The notes: generated from the sequence alone by a model not told the origin. 64,000 bases of DNA from Mucilaginibacter paludis DSM 18603 (GCF_000166195.2 NZ_CM001403.1:6590432-6654431), one strand, 5' to 3'. Counted from the first letter of the stretch, positions 31,685 through 40,134 are shown. A program made the numbers and translations.

Positions 31685-32011
31685 ATGAATACGAAACTTA
31701 AATATGGCCTTTGGGTACTCATAGCCCTCTTTCTTCTCACGAACTATACCCCCGTAGCCTGGCTTCTCAAGGAGGATTATACCTACGCCAACAGTGATAA
31801 CACGTATACCGACAGCGAAGAAGGAGGGAAAGGTTTTACCTACGAAACCATCGTCCGGCGCTATGCGACCTTCTTATGTAAACACCCGGATAAAGACCTC
31901 GGCGATAATCGCCTTTTCCGCACCTTTACGTTCAAACCCTGGTGCATCTGGGAATGGCACGACATGATCTTTCACAGTGAAAGGTTCTGGCTGCCGTATA
32001 AAAAACCATAA
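31685..32011 (+). CDS. Small membrane-anchored protein next to the lipoprotein
   Basis: The 108-residue protein has one N-terminal membrane helix (YGLWVLIALFLLTNYTPVAW) and a small extracytoplasmic domain rich in aromatic residues (FKPWCIWEWHDMIFHSERFW). It follows the papain-like lipoprotein by 24 bp and ends just before a strong terminator, so the two form an operon. It could be a partner or immunity protein; no family is recognised. Confidence 0.55.
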   Translation: MNTKLKYGLWVLIALFLLTNYTPVAWLLKEDYTYANSDNTYTDSEEGGKGFTYETIVRRYATFLCKHPDKDLGDNRLFRTFTFKPWCIWEWHDMIFHSERFWLPYKKP

Positions 32012-32015
32012 CACC

Positions 32016-32048
32016 AAAGCTACCGGCAGCATCCCTGCCGGTAGCTTT
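32016..32048 (+). terminator. Strong intrinsic terminator
   Basis: AAAGCTACCGGCAG and CTGCCGGTAGCTTT form a perfect 14-bp stem with a CATCC loop, followed by AATTAAG. It ends the lipoprotein/membrane-protein operon 5 bp after its stop codon. Confidence 0.85.
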
Positions 32049-32064
32049 AATTAAGCAAAATATT

Positions 32065-32072
32065 TAACTTTG
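32065..32072 (+). promoter_or_regulatory. Promoter -7 element of the 146-residue gene
   Basis: TAACTTTG matches TAnnTTTG of Bacteroidota housekeeping promoters. It lies 20 bp before the ATG at 32092 and just after the upstream terminator; a clear -33 element is not obvious. Confidence 0.45.
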
Positions 32073-32091
32073 TGTTAATCAATCAATACTT

Positions 32092-32532
32092 ATGGGATTC
32101 CTGTCATTTATAGCGAAACTGCTGGGACTCGGACGCCGCTGGAACGGCACGCCCGAACAATATCTGGCCATGGTCATGTACATGGCCAAAAAAAACAACC
32201 CGGATTATACCGTCCAGGAACTCTGGCAATGGGGAGAGACCATGCAAAAGGTCATGAATGTGAAGCTGGCACCCTATAAAGACTTCCTCGACCTGGTCGA
32301 ACGCGGCACACCTGACTATACCATGGTAGAGAAGGTCGATGAAAAGATCAGCGAGCTGCATCAGCGGCGCGACCTAAAACAAGCCATCTATGGCGAAAAG
32401 GCCGACCTCGGCGAAGACGATGTGATGAGGAGCGATTCCGAAAGCGCGGTATTCGCCCGGAAAATGGTCAAGGACCTGTCCGAACACGTTCGTTTTTCTG
32501 ACGAGGAGCAAAAAAAGCTCGACGAACTATAA
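32092..32532 (+). CDS. Hypothetical soluble helical protein
   Basis: The 146-residue protein begins MGFLSFIAKLLGLGRRWNG, an amphipathic N-terminal helix that could touch membrane, and continues with charged helices (YTVQELWQWGETMQKVMNV). There is no signal peptide or known motif. It has its own promoter element upstream and is followed by an unrelated AT-rich gene. Its G/C-rich codon use matches the lipoprotein operon before it, so it may belong to the same acquired segment. Confidence 0.5.
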   Translation: MGFLSFIAKLLGLGRRWNGTPEQYLAMVMYMAKKNNPDYTVQELWQWGETMQKVMNVKLAPYKDFLDLVERGTPDYTMVEKVDEKISELHQRRDLKQAIYGEKADLGEDDVMRSDSESAVFARKMVKDLSEHVRFSDEEQKKLDEL

Positions 32533-32621
32533 TTGAATGTTATATCCTTACCAGGTGCTAAAAATAATAGTTAATTAATTTCTATAAGCTTAGTTTTTTG
32601 AGTTATTTTACACTCAAACTC

Positions 32622-33395
32622 ATGGGAAAATTCAATCAGCAGCCAGTAATTGATTATAAGGCGGTTAAGGAAGTTGTCAAATGTTATAATACATTAGATT
32701 ACGGCCCGAAGTTAAGGCAATTGCTTTTAATGATCTATCCGGGAAATAACTTTAGCAAATGCTGCAAATTGGAATTGCATCAGAAACTAAACGATTTAAT
32801 CTTACTCAGTTATGAGGGGGAACAAGTACTAAAGTATGAACTGTTCAAGGAATTTCATAATAAGAACGTGGTCGCAGCTTATGAGATCAAAGTTAAAAGC
32901 AGCCGCGTGGACTTTTTAACAATCAATGGTTTCACTACCAGTTTTGAGATCAAATCCAATCTTGATAATTTAGACAAATTGGCTAAGCAGTCCGTTGATT
33001 ATCTATCCGCTTTCGAATTCAACAATTTAGTGATCCATGAACGCCATCTGAAGAAATGCATTGACATGATACCCGCAAATTTCGGGATCATCACCGTGGA
33101 TAAAGATCAGCACAGCTTTTACCGTAAACCTAGGTTAAATCAGCATCTCAACCCGTCTGTACAATTATCCCTGCTGACCAAAAAGGAATTATTTCAATCT
33201 TTTGGCACGTTCGCCCAAGAAGATATTTTGATCAGCAACAACACAGATACAATCAACGATTTATTCAAACTGGCTTTAAAAGAACGCTATCGCAGCAGGT
33301 GGGAATTCATCGTCGAACATTCCAATGATATATTGCCGATCGACATCCAGTTCTTTTTTAACAAAAACATCAAGCCAGCGCACATTTATAGCTAA
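32622..33395 (+). CDS. sce7726-family protein (predicted PD-(D/E)XK nuclease fold)
   Basis: From ATG 32622 the protein has 257 residues; a TTG at 32598 would add eight. The centre has SSRVDFLTINGFTTSFEIKS, with Asp followed by E-x-K, a PD-(D/E)XK-like core, and then LDKLAKQSVDYLSAF, as in sce7726-family proteins. These are accessory genes often found beside beta-family proteins, and here a beta-family gene is directly convergent, overlapping by 4 bases. AT-rich codon use differs from the upstream genes. A nuclease role is inferred. Confidence 0.65.
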   Translation: MGKFNQQPVIDYKAVKEVVKCYNTLDYGPKLRQLLLMIYPGNNFSKCCKLELHQKLNDLILLSYEGEQVLKYELFKEFHNKNVVAAYEIKVKSSRVDFLTINGFTTSFEIKSNLDNLDKLAKQSVDYLSAFEFNNLVIHERHLKKCIDMIPANFGIITVDKDQHSFYRKPRLNQHLNPSVQLSLLTKKELFQSFGTFAQEDILISNNTDTINDLFKLALKERYRSRWEFIVEHSNDILPIDIQFFFNKNIKPAHIYS

Positions 33396-34510
33396 AGCAC
33401 AAAATAACCATCCTGGATCTTTGTGCGGATACAATGCAAATAATGTTCCATCGATATTCTCTTAAACTTAGCTTGATTTTTGCCGCTTTCCTCTTCGTCC
33501 CAAATATCCTCGATCATTTTCCATCCTTTGTTCTCCACGGAAAGATATTCAAGTTCATTACTTTGCATTCTTGCAGCAGCATCCGACCTTAATACAGCGG
33601 GAACAATAATGTTCTCGAAATCCTTCAGTTCTCGCTTCTCGGAACCTTTATACCCGTAAAAGTTATTTTGGACCGCGTCATAAAAAATAAATCCCGGGCT
33701 GATAGCCCCGCCACCTTCTATTTTGTCTTTTTTGATACCCGCATAGTCTGCAAAACAATCCGCTCCAAGCTGGTCATAGCGGTTCATTAAGCTGTTATCG
33801 ATTACTTCAATTCTTTCACCGTGTTCCAACTCAAAGTTTTTAATGCTGTTATAGATACAATTACGTAGCAACACAACATGGCATTTATCAAAGGTTTTCA
33901 AATGATCAATCATGAATTGGATCGTTGCCATATCATCCTTGTCCGAAAGGCAATAATCCTCTAAATCCACGATTAAAAAATCTTCACGTTGCGCCACCGC
34001 GCTAACCTGGTTGATGTCATTGGTAAAAGTCTTTTCAGAGGTTCTGAATGCAACAGTCGGAAATACAACCCGCAGGTCAGCCTCCTGTAACTTAATGGAA
34101 TTGGGCTCACCGGTCAATTGCGAATAAGAGCTGATCACCGGGATGATCTTCCTGCGAAGCACATTCAAACTCAAAAGATAATCGGTGCGAACTTTCCTTT
34201 TGCTGACCACCCCGCGTAAAAACTCTAAAACTTCTTTTTTCATCTTTCTGGACTGATTAAGATGAATAGGAAGATCGACAAAGACCTTTTCACTTTTGAT
34301 ACTGTTCAGGGTGGGGATATAAATCTCGTTGAAATGTTTGGGTTCCCGAACCTTTTTTGGTTTCCCAGGTTTTGGTTTAGGCGGAAGCCGCTCAAATTCC
34401 TTGAAGATCTCTACATAGGGAAAAATATCACTGCCAAAATCAAAAGTGGTCAGCACTTTTTTTTCCTCCTGACGTAATCTGAAAACCGGTATATAAGTTG
34501 GTATACTCAT
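33392..34510 (-). CDS. Beta-family protein (PF14350-like)
   Basis: The 372-residue protein begins MSIPTYIPVFRLRQEEKKVL and then FGSDIFPYVEIFKEF, the opening of beta-family proteins, which are predicted TIM-barrel-like and uncharacterised. A central DFLIVDLEDYCLSD and the C-terminal YLHCIRTKIQDGYFVL also fit. Relatives commonly travel with sce7726 proteins; here the partner is convergent and overlaps by 4 bases. It may be co-transcribed with the TA genes upstream, since its ATG lies 20 bp after the ImmA/IrrE gene. Confidence 0.6.
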   Translation of the reverse strand: MSIPTYIPVFRLRQEEKKVLTTFDFGSDIFPYVEIFKEFERLPPKPKPGKPKKVREPKHFNEIYIPTLNSIKSEKVFVDLPIHLNQSRKMKKEVLEFLRGVVSKRKVRTDYLLSLNVLRRKIIPVISSYSQLTGEPNSIKLQEADLRVVFPTVAFRTSEKTFTNDINQVSAVAQREDFLIVDLEDYCLSDKDDMATIQFMIDHLKTFDKCHVVLLRNCIYNSIKNFELEHGERIEVIDNSLMNRYDQLGADCFADYAGIKKDKIEGGGAISPGFIFYDAVQNNFYGYKGSEKRELKDFENIIVPAVLRSDAAARMQSNELEYLSVENKGWKMIEDIWDEEESGKNQAKFKRISMEHYLHCIRTKIQDGYFVL

Positions 34511-34530
34511 GACAAACTGAATTAAATGGA

Positions 34531-35631
34531 CTAATGCTCAATGAAATAATCGAGATTGATTTTTACTTTTAAGTTCGCCCCAAAATAATGCGGGACCATA
34601 TTCAAATTCTGTAAGCGGCCGATCACGATCGCCGGATGGGTAGCATAATTTCGTGCGATTCTTCTCACCGCCTTTTCATCTACGGATTGATTATCGATCT
34701 CCGCTAAGAAGGTGTCCGGCAATAGCCAGTCACGCGCAAAATCATTCGCTTCGCGTTCTTTTTCGGTGTCATTTTCCACGCCCTCGAACTCTTCGATAAA
34801 GATGTCCTTCTTTCCATGAAGTAAAATATGACCGGCTTCATGATAAAAGGTGAACCAAAAATGGTCATTGGTCTTATACCGATCGGTAATCTGGATCAGC
34901 GGTGTCCCGCCAACCCAGCGCGCAGCCCCGCTGATCGGCGCTTTAGGTAGGGTATTGGAATAAATAACCGCTACCCCGGCTTGCTGGCACATCGCTTGTA
35001 AAGTCGTCGGAAAATCTTCAGGCTGTGTTTCCACCAGGGTCTTGATCTCCTGCAATACATTTTTAAAACTGTCTTTTTTATACTCCGGGAATTGTTGTTT
35101 CCTCAGCTTCAGTTCGCCGATCCTTAACCAGGCTGCCATACTACTGAGTAAGGTTTTATGACTGGGGCTTTTCCGGAAACTGGTCTGTGCATAGTTTTCA
35201 ATGTAAACATTTTCCCATTCCACAGGCGAAACCACGCCATAAAATTGCAGGCATTCTTCGACCATCCCGGTTCCAACGCTGCTGCTTTTCAGGTAACCGA
35301 ACTTTTGCAGCTCCTTGATCGGCTGTTCTTTCAGCCAGTCCAAGCATTGTTCTAAGAATTCTTCCTGTTCTAATCTTGCTAATTTTTCACGGTAATGCAT
35401 TTCCCGGTTCAACCAGAACTGCATATCGATACCCAGCACTTTTTCCAATTGCAGGGCGGTATTGATCGTTATAGGTGCTTTTCCTGAAATGAGGTCATTG
35501 ATCTTCCCGGGAGTTTTCCCCATCCGGTCAGCCAGTTCCGCTTGGCTCATTTTCAGATACTCGATGGTCTCTAAAATGGTGTCTCCGGGCTTGGTTAACA
35601 ATTCTCTTTCTATTTTTATATTGCTGCTCAT
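34531..35631 (-). CDS. higA: HigA-like antitoxin fused to an ImmA/IrrE metallopeptidase domain
   Basis: The 366-residue protein has an N-terminal XRE helix-turn-helix of HigA type (about residues 15-80, MSQAELADRMGKTPGKINDL). Its C-terminal half is an ImmA/IrrE peptidase domain with the zinc motif HEAGHILLHG near residue 265 and downstream EREANDFARDWLLP supplying the third ligand. Free-standing HigA is about 100 residues, so this is a fused form. It lies 17 bp after the HigB-like toxin gene. It may both repress the operon and degrade a partner; such fusions are known. Confidence 0.85.
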   Translation of the reverse strand: MSSNIKIERELLTKPGDTILETIEYLKMSQAELADRMGKTPGKINDLISGKAPITINTALQLEKVLGIDMQFWLNREMHYREKLARLEQEEFLEQCLDWLKEQPIKELQKFGYLKSSSVGTGMVEECLQFYGVVSPVEWENVYIENYAQTSFRKSPSHKTLLSSMAAWLRIGELKLRKQQFPEYKKDSFKNVLQEIKTLVETQPEDFPTTLQAMCQQAGVAVIYSNTLPKAPISGAARWVGGTPLIQITDRYKTNDHFWFTFYHEAGHILLHGKKDIFIEEFEGVENDTEKEREANDFARDWLLPDTFLAEIDNQSVDEKAVRRIARNYATHPAIVIGRLQNLNMVPHYFGANLKVKINLDYFIEH

Positions 35632-35648
35632 GTCTGTTTTTGCTTGGA

Positions 35649-35981
35649 TTAATGGTAGTCTGTGGTTTCGATAATCCTAATGTCTGTCACTTCAATGGTT
35701 TCAATTCCCCCGGTATCCTTCTGGGGGATGGGGTCATGGTTGATATCGAATATCATCCGGTGATTGCCTGATATATCCAATGCCCATTCGCCTTTCATGT
35801 CACCGGACAGCGGGTGACAGTTAGCGGCAGGGATCTGCATGAGTACTTTCAGATTAGGAGATGCTTCAATATCATCCAACCTGTTCTGTACTTTTTTGGC
35901 CATTGTACCGTAGGCTTTTTTTATTTCAGCCAGGGAACTCAGCTTCTTCTTGATCTTATTTGAACCGTAACTGATGTTCAT
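35649..35981 (-). CDS. higB: HigB-like RelE-family toxin
   Basis: The 110-residue protein has the HigB pattern: RLDDIEASPNLKVLMQIPAA, a CHPLSGDMKGEWALDISGNH strand pair and RMIFDI. HigB toxins cleave mRNA at the ribosome. It is the first gene of the operon, followed 17 bp later by the HigA-ImmA fusion, the usual toxin-first HigBA order. A perfect palindrome lies 14 bp upstream of its ATG. Confidence 0.85.
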   Translation of the reverse strand: MNISYGSNKIKKKLSSLAEIKKAYGTMAKKVQNRLDDIEASPNLKVLMQIPAANCHPLSGDMKGEWALDISGNHRMIFDINHDPIPQKDTGGIETIEVTDIRIIETTDYH

Positions 35982-35994
35982 TTTAATAATTTTA

Positions 35995-36013
35995 ATTACC
36001 GAAAAACGGTAAT
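35995..36013. promoter_or_regulatory. Probable HigBA operator
   Basis: ATTACCG and CGGTAAT are a perfect 7-bp inverted repeat around AAAAA, centred 23 bp upstream of the higB ATG. HigA antitoxins repress their own promoter through such sites. Binding is inferred. Confidence 0.6.
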
Positions 36014-36137
36014 AATTTTTTCAAATGTAGAGATTTTTTTTGGTTTAACAAATTATCATGCTTTTATTTTGCTGATAATGAGTGTACCTAGGAAACCAGC
36101 CATGACAACCTGAAGATTTATCAGGTATATTTGCGGG

Positions 36138-36905
36138 ATGCCTAAACTCAGAAAATGCGCTTATTGTAAGAAAGAAGTCAAGTTGACCAGGGAGCATATT
36201 TGGCCGAGTTGTTTGATCACCCGAATGCCGGAACTCCAGGTCAACTATTTAAAAAACAACAGACTATTTACTGCCGGGGATTTAGTGATCGCAGATGTTT
36301 GTGCTGCATGTAATAATATCAAATTGTCACCGCTGGACGCTTACTTTTGTTCGTTATATGACGGATATTTTAAAACCTACAAAGAAGATCTGACCCCTTT
36401 TAAGTTCGAATATGATTATAATTTGCTGTTGCGCAGCTTGCTCAAGATAACCTATAACTCTTCCCGAACCGTCAACCGTGAGTACAATGATTTTGAGAAA
36501 TATCGCGAGTTTATTTTAACCGGTAATGGTATACACCAAGAAATTCTCATCAAATTAGATATTGTCCAGCCAGCAATGGTAAAGGGGAAAAAATTTTACC
36601 CGTCATCAGCCCGTTGCGGTGAGATACAGATCGGCGGGCCTACACCGAACTTCTTGCTACGGCTGATCGCGGTCAACTCATTTTATTTTTACATCGTTAT
36701 ATCTAAGTCAGCCGTCCTCCGGTCCGATATGGAGGAAGAATTCAACCGCATTTTTGATAACTTACAGGGAACAATCATCCACCCGTACAAACAGGGAGTC
36801 ATTGTCGATACATTTTCTGATGTTGATACCCTAAACAGCCACGGAGATTTCCTGGCCAGTACGCAGGAACTGTATTTTGAATATGTAGCCAAGAAAAAAC
36901 GTTAG
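36138..36905 (+). CDS. HNH endonuclease-like protein
   Basis: The 255-residue protein starts MPKLRKCAYCKKEVKLTREH and contains CAYC, a REHIWPSCL motif (EH of HNH) and CAACNNIKLSPLD (C-x2-C-N). Together these form the zinc-binding HNH core. The other 190 residues are unrecognised. A TATATTTG -7 element at 36126-36133 lies almost on the ATG, which suggests a very short or absent leader. The next gene, a HExxH protein, starts 50 bp later on the same strand. It is more AT-rich than its downstream neighbour. Confidence 0.65.
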   Translation: MPKLRKCAYCKKEVKLTREHIWPSCLITRMPELQVNYLKNNRLFTAGDLVIADVCAACNNIKLSPLDAYFCSLYDGYFKTYKEDLTPFKFEYDYNLLLRSLLKITYNSSRTVNREYNDFEKYREFILTGNGIHQEILIKLDIVQPAMVKGKKFYPSSARCGEIQIGGPTPNFLLRLIAVNSFYFYIVISKSAVLRSDMEEEFNRIFDNLQGTIIHPYKQGVIVDTFSDVDTLNSHGDFLASTQELYFEYVAKKKR

Positions 36906-36955
36906 CTTATGGCTGATATCAAGACATCAACTGATTTATCCTTAAACAATGCCCA

Positions 36956-37993
36956 ATGTATAACAGCGCCAAAGAATATGCGGACCTGATCAAAACAGAA
37001 GAATACGAATACAGCGCCGAACCGGATGATCTGGAAGAAAGGAAAGCCATGTTACGTGCGCAATATGCAGAACAAATCAAATTGATCAGGTATGACCTTG
37101 ACGCTGAATTTACCCCGACGAGGACAAAGTACCAGCACATTTTAGATATGCACAAGGTGATGTTCTGCGCCAGTCTCCCCGAAGATATCCAAGCGGAATT
37201 TGCAGCTCAGTTTCACTACACGACCGCCGATAACCGCCGCATGTATGCACGCATCAAACGATCGCCGGACCAGCGTTTTTACGCCCTGTTCATCAGCTCA
37301 TCGCTCATTACCATTTTGCACAAACTGGGTAAACTGGAACTGGCAGTCCACTACCCCGGCAGGGTCGTGTCCTGTTCCAGGTATCCGGACGAAAAAGTAA
37401 CCCGCTTGCAGCTCATCGAAATGCTTGCCGAAACCTACGCGCATTTCCGGCTGACCAAATTACCGCTCGGCCCCCTGATCATCCTGGAAGAAAACCTGGA
37501 TTTCCAGCATTACCTGACACTGACCACGCAGGAAAAGTTGCTGGCTTACCACGAGATCGCGCACTTTCTCAACGGTGACCTGGAACCGGACGCTAACCAG
37601 CAAAAACTAAGCGTGGATTATCCGAACCTGAGTTACCAGCGCGAACATTACGCTGACCTGGTCGGTTTTGCGCTCCTGCTACGCGAAGAAAAATATTATG
37701 GCGAGGTATCCGAACAGGACCGCAAGCGGATTTTGCTGGCATTGATCGGTTTGTTTAAAGTCCAGTACGACCTCCAAGGACCGGAAACCAAAGATTACCC
37801 GCACCCCTTTAACCGGCTGCTCATCATCATCGAATGTTTTTACGGCAAATCGACCGCAGGCACCATTGGCGATGCTATCGAAAATGACCGTTTCCACGTC
37901 CTGGATGTCCAAAAACTGGCGATCGAAAATTTAAAGGAAGAAAAATACGAGGCTTATATCGATCAGCAATTAAAACTCCGGTTTCAAAGCTGA
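36956..37993 (+). CDS. HExxH metalloprotease-like hypothetical protein
   Basis: The 345-residue protein has a zinc-peptidase motif His199-Glu200-x-x-His203 (LAYHEIAHFLNGDLE). About 30 residues later comes YQREHYADLVGF, where Glu230 or Asp234 could be the third ligand, the spacing of gluzincin-type peptidases. There is no signal peptide or membrane helix, so it is cytoplasmic. It follows the HNH gene and ends 8 bp before the convergent nuclease gene at 38002. The substrate is unknown. Confidence 0.6.
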   Translation: MYNSAKEYADLIKTEEYEYSAEPDDLEERKAMLRAQYAEQIKLIRYDLDAEFTPTRTKYQHILDMHKVMFCASLPEDIQAEFAAQFHYTTADNRRMYARIKRSPDQRFYALFISSSLITILHKLGKLELAVHYPGRVVSCSRYPDEKVTRLQLIEMLAETYAHFRLTKLPLGPLIILEENLDFQHYLTLTTQEKLLAYHEIAHFLNGDLEPDANQQKLSVDYPNLSYQREHYADLVGFALLLREEKYYGEVSEQDRKRILLALIGLFKVQYDLQGPETKDYPHPFNRLLIIIECFYGKSTAGTIGDAIENDRFHVLDVQKLAIENLKEEKYEAYIDQQLKLRFQS

Positions 37994-38001
37994 TTTGGCC
38001 G

Positions 38002-38535
38002 TCAAACGGTCCGTTCTATGGTCAGGCTCAATATTTTTTCGGACAATAGGTCCGCCAGGTCCTGAGTAGTAGCCAGCGATAATATTTCCGCGCGGTCGAG
38101 CAAAAGGATCGAAACCCCATCCCGGGTGATCGCATGCAACACTTCGCTATGCGCATTGCTGACGCCGTCGGCGGCCCCCGTGATCCCACTAAGCGAGATC
38201 AAAACGCCAGCCGAAAAGCCACGGTCGACCAGCTTGCTGATGAACCAGCGGACCTCGTTGCTTCCGAGGCGGCTCGCCGTATTTTTACACTCCGTAATGA
38301 TGGCAAAATCCAAGAAATAAAGGTCCGAGATGCGTTTGTCGTTTTTGAAAACAACATCCAGTTCGTGGGCCCGGACACCGTCCAGCACATTTTTTTTATG
38401 AAAACTTACTCCCCGAACTTTTTCAAATAAATATTTGACCAGTGTTTCAAGCTTGTCGCCTTTGACATCGCTGTTAGGGGCGGTATCCGATTCGTGCAGT
38501 AACCGGCGGATGGTCGCTTGGGAATAATTAGCCAT
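38002..38535 (-). CDS. Restriction endonuclease-like (Mrr_cat) nuclease
   Basis: The 177-residue protein has GDKLETLVKYLFEKVRGVSF, then AHELDVVFKND (Asp) and AIITECKNTASRLGSNEVRW (E-x-K), the PD-(D/E)XK core of Mrr-type nucleases. A FSAGVLISLSGITGAADG strand-turn typical of this group follows. Its ATG lies one base after the stop of the nuclease gene at 38537, so the two are translated together. It lacks a separate DNA-binding or methylase partner, so target recognition may come from the neighbouring genes. Confidence 0.75.
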   Translation of the reverse strand: MANYSQATIRRLLHESDTAPNSDVKGDKLETLVKYLFEKVRGVSFHKKNVLDGVRAHELDVVFKNDKRISDLYFLDFAIITECKNTASRLGSNEVRWFISKLVDRGFSAGVLISLSGITGAADGVSNAHSEVLHAITRDGVSILLLDRAEILSLATTQDLADLLSEKILSLTIERTV

Positions 38536-38536
38536 T

Positions 38537-39034
38537 TTACTTGTTGTGAACGATTCGGTTACGTTGAAAAAGAATAATATTTTCGAAAGAATCCTGCAGC
38601 AGACTATTTAAAAAGTCCTCTACATCAAAAGCCAGGATCAGTGGTTTGAGGTTAAAGTTCCATTCGAATTTGGTACGTTTGGGATCGAGATAAAATAATA
38701 GCGCAAGCGAGGAATCAGACTTTTCTGCATAGACCATTAACTGGTGGGTGAAATGCTCTATCTTCGCCAGCGTCAACGCGCCGGCTTTGACTTCTACGAT
38801 GATCGGGTTACCCAGCAAGCGTCCCAGCTGATCATTCCAAACGGCAAAATCCACCCCGTGATCACGGGCCTGCAGTTGCTGCACATATTTAAACCTCAAG
38901 GTGCGGAATATTTCTTCAATAATATATTCCAGTTCCGTGTGACTTGCGGGTCCCTGCCGCAGTGCCTTGGCTTGTGCAAGCAGCGACCGGAAAACGCCCT
39001 TAATATCGTCGTTATAAGTAACGGACCCTGCCAA
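38537..39034 (-). CDS. PD-(D/E)XK nuclease ORF lacking an ATG, probably the 3' half of an IS110-split gene
   Basis: The frame opens at a TTG (39034); upstream it continues only to a stop at 39074-39076 without an ATG. Protein features are ELEYIIEEIFRTLRFKYVQ, HGVDFAVWND (Asp) and GNPIIVEVKAGALTLAK (E-x-K), a PD-(D/E)XK nuclease core. Position 39007-39018 (CGTCGTTATAAG) repeats 11 of 12 bases found at 40673-40684 beyond the IS110 element, and both copies encode Tyr-Asn-Asp in the same frame. The ORF is therefore probably the C-terminal half of a TIR-nuclease protein. Whether the fragment is still expressed is unknown. Confidence 0.6.
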   Translation of the reverse strand: MAGSVTYNDDIKGVFRSLLAQAKALRQGPASHTELEYIIEEIFRTLRFKYVQQLQARDHGVDFAVWNDQLGRLLGNPIIVEVKAGALTLAKIEHFTHQLMVYAEKSDSSLALLFYLDPKRTKFEWNFNLKPLILAFDVEDFLNSLLQDSFENIILFQRNRIVHNK

Positions 39035-39273
39035 CCGGGAAAAAATAGGGATGACGTTTATCGTAAAAAAAGGCTAAACTTGAAAAAAGAACAAGGCAAG
39101 CTACACACCCCGCATGATACTTTGGGGCCGACCAGAGCCCGTTTATAAGTTTGGGACTGTCACTCTTTGCAAAAAATATTTATGGGAACCCTCTTTTCGG
39201 AGAAGGCTCACCGCGCTTATAAGCTTAAACACCTTTAGAGTGGCAGAGCTTGCCCTGTTTCTTAAAAAAAACA
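39019..39273 (+). ncRNA. Candidate bridge RNA region of the IS110 element
   Basis: IS110-type elements encode a structured guide (bridge) RNA in a non-coding end, commonly upstream of the transposase. This 255-bp stretch has no gene on the plus strand and holds short stems, for example GGCA/TGCC around 39243-39255. It also contains TTATAAGCTT (39217-39226), which reappears in the right flank at 40678-40687. Assignment is by position and family knowledge only; no structure was computed. Confidence 0.35.
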
Positions 39274-40134
39274 ATGAGCAAAGCTAAGAAAAACAAGAAG
39301 AAAACCCTACCGCAAGGCGGTGCCGGGATCAAGATGAAACGTTTCGAGCTGATATATCCGCGTTCGGCAGGGGTCGATGTAGGCAGCATGCTGATGGTAG
39401 TCTCTTATACGGATAGAGAAGGATTGTCGCATGTGAGGCCATTTGACAGCTTTACCGATAGCCTTCATGAACTCGCTGCCCTGTTAAAAACAGCAGGCGT
39501 ACAGGAAGTGGGGATGGAGGCCACAGGCAGTTACTGGATGACACTGTTCACTATCCTGGAGGATTTCGGCATGCGTGTCACCCTGATTAACCCTAGCCAT
39601 TATCGTAACGTAGCTCAAAAAACAGATGTAAATGATGCTCAGTGGCTGCATCAACTCCTCTCTTACGGGATGCTGCGCCATTCCCATATCGCCGATGAGC
39701 CTTACCGTGAACTGCGGCAATATATTCATGGAAGGGACACCTGTAAGGATCAGAAAAGCGATACACTGAACCGGATACAAAAAAACCTCACCCAAATGAA
39801 TGTGAAATTCCAGCACCTGATCAGTGATATAGAAGGGGTGGCTGGTATGAAATTGTTGCGCCTGATAGCCGCCGGGGCAACCGATCCTGATACGTTATTG
39901 GCCCAGGTCAATCATGCGCTATTGAAAGCCAGCCCTGAGGATCTGCTTAGTTCACTCAAAGGAGATTACCGACCTCATTTGGTCACGATGCTCCGATTGA
40001 ACCTGGAGGCCTTCGACTTTCAAAAAAAACAGATGCTGGCTTACGAAACCTATATTGAAGGAACTCTTCAAAGGCTGGTGCATCAAAAGGATGATGCTTT
40101 GACCAAACCCATCGAAAAAAAAAGGGCTTGGTGA
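39274..40134 (+). CDS. IS110-family transposase, N-terminal frame
   Basis: From ATG 39274 (MSKAKKNKKKTLPQGGAG) the frame gives 286 residues ending EKKRAW. It has the RuvC-like DEDD domain: SAGVDVGSMLMVVSY, GMEATGSYWMTLFTILED and KTDVNDAQWLHQLLSYG. The frame stops at 40132-40134, right after a run of nine As (40115-40123). A -1 shift there continues in frame into the next ORF through KKGLVRKNQYHF. The gene is either a programmed-frameshift transposase or an inactivated copy. Confidence 0.85.
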   Translation: MSKAKKNKKKTLPQGGAGIKMKRFELIYPRSAGVDVGSMLMVVSYTDREGLSHVRPFDSFTDSLHELAALLKTAGVQEVGMEATGSYWMTLFTILEDFGMRVTLINPSHYRNVAQKTDVNDAQWLHQLLSYGMLRHSHIADEPYRELRQYIHGRDTCKDQKSDTLNRIQKNLTQMNVKFQHLISDIEGVAGMKLLRLIAAGATDPDTLLAQVNHALLKASPEDLLSSLKGDYRPHLVTMLRLNLEAFDFQKKQMLAYETYIEGTLQRLVHQKDDALTKPIEKKRAW

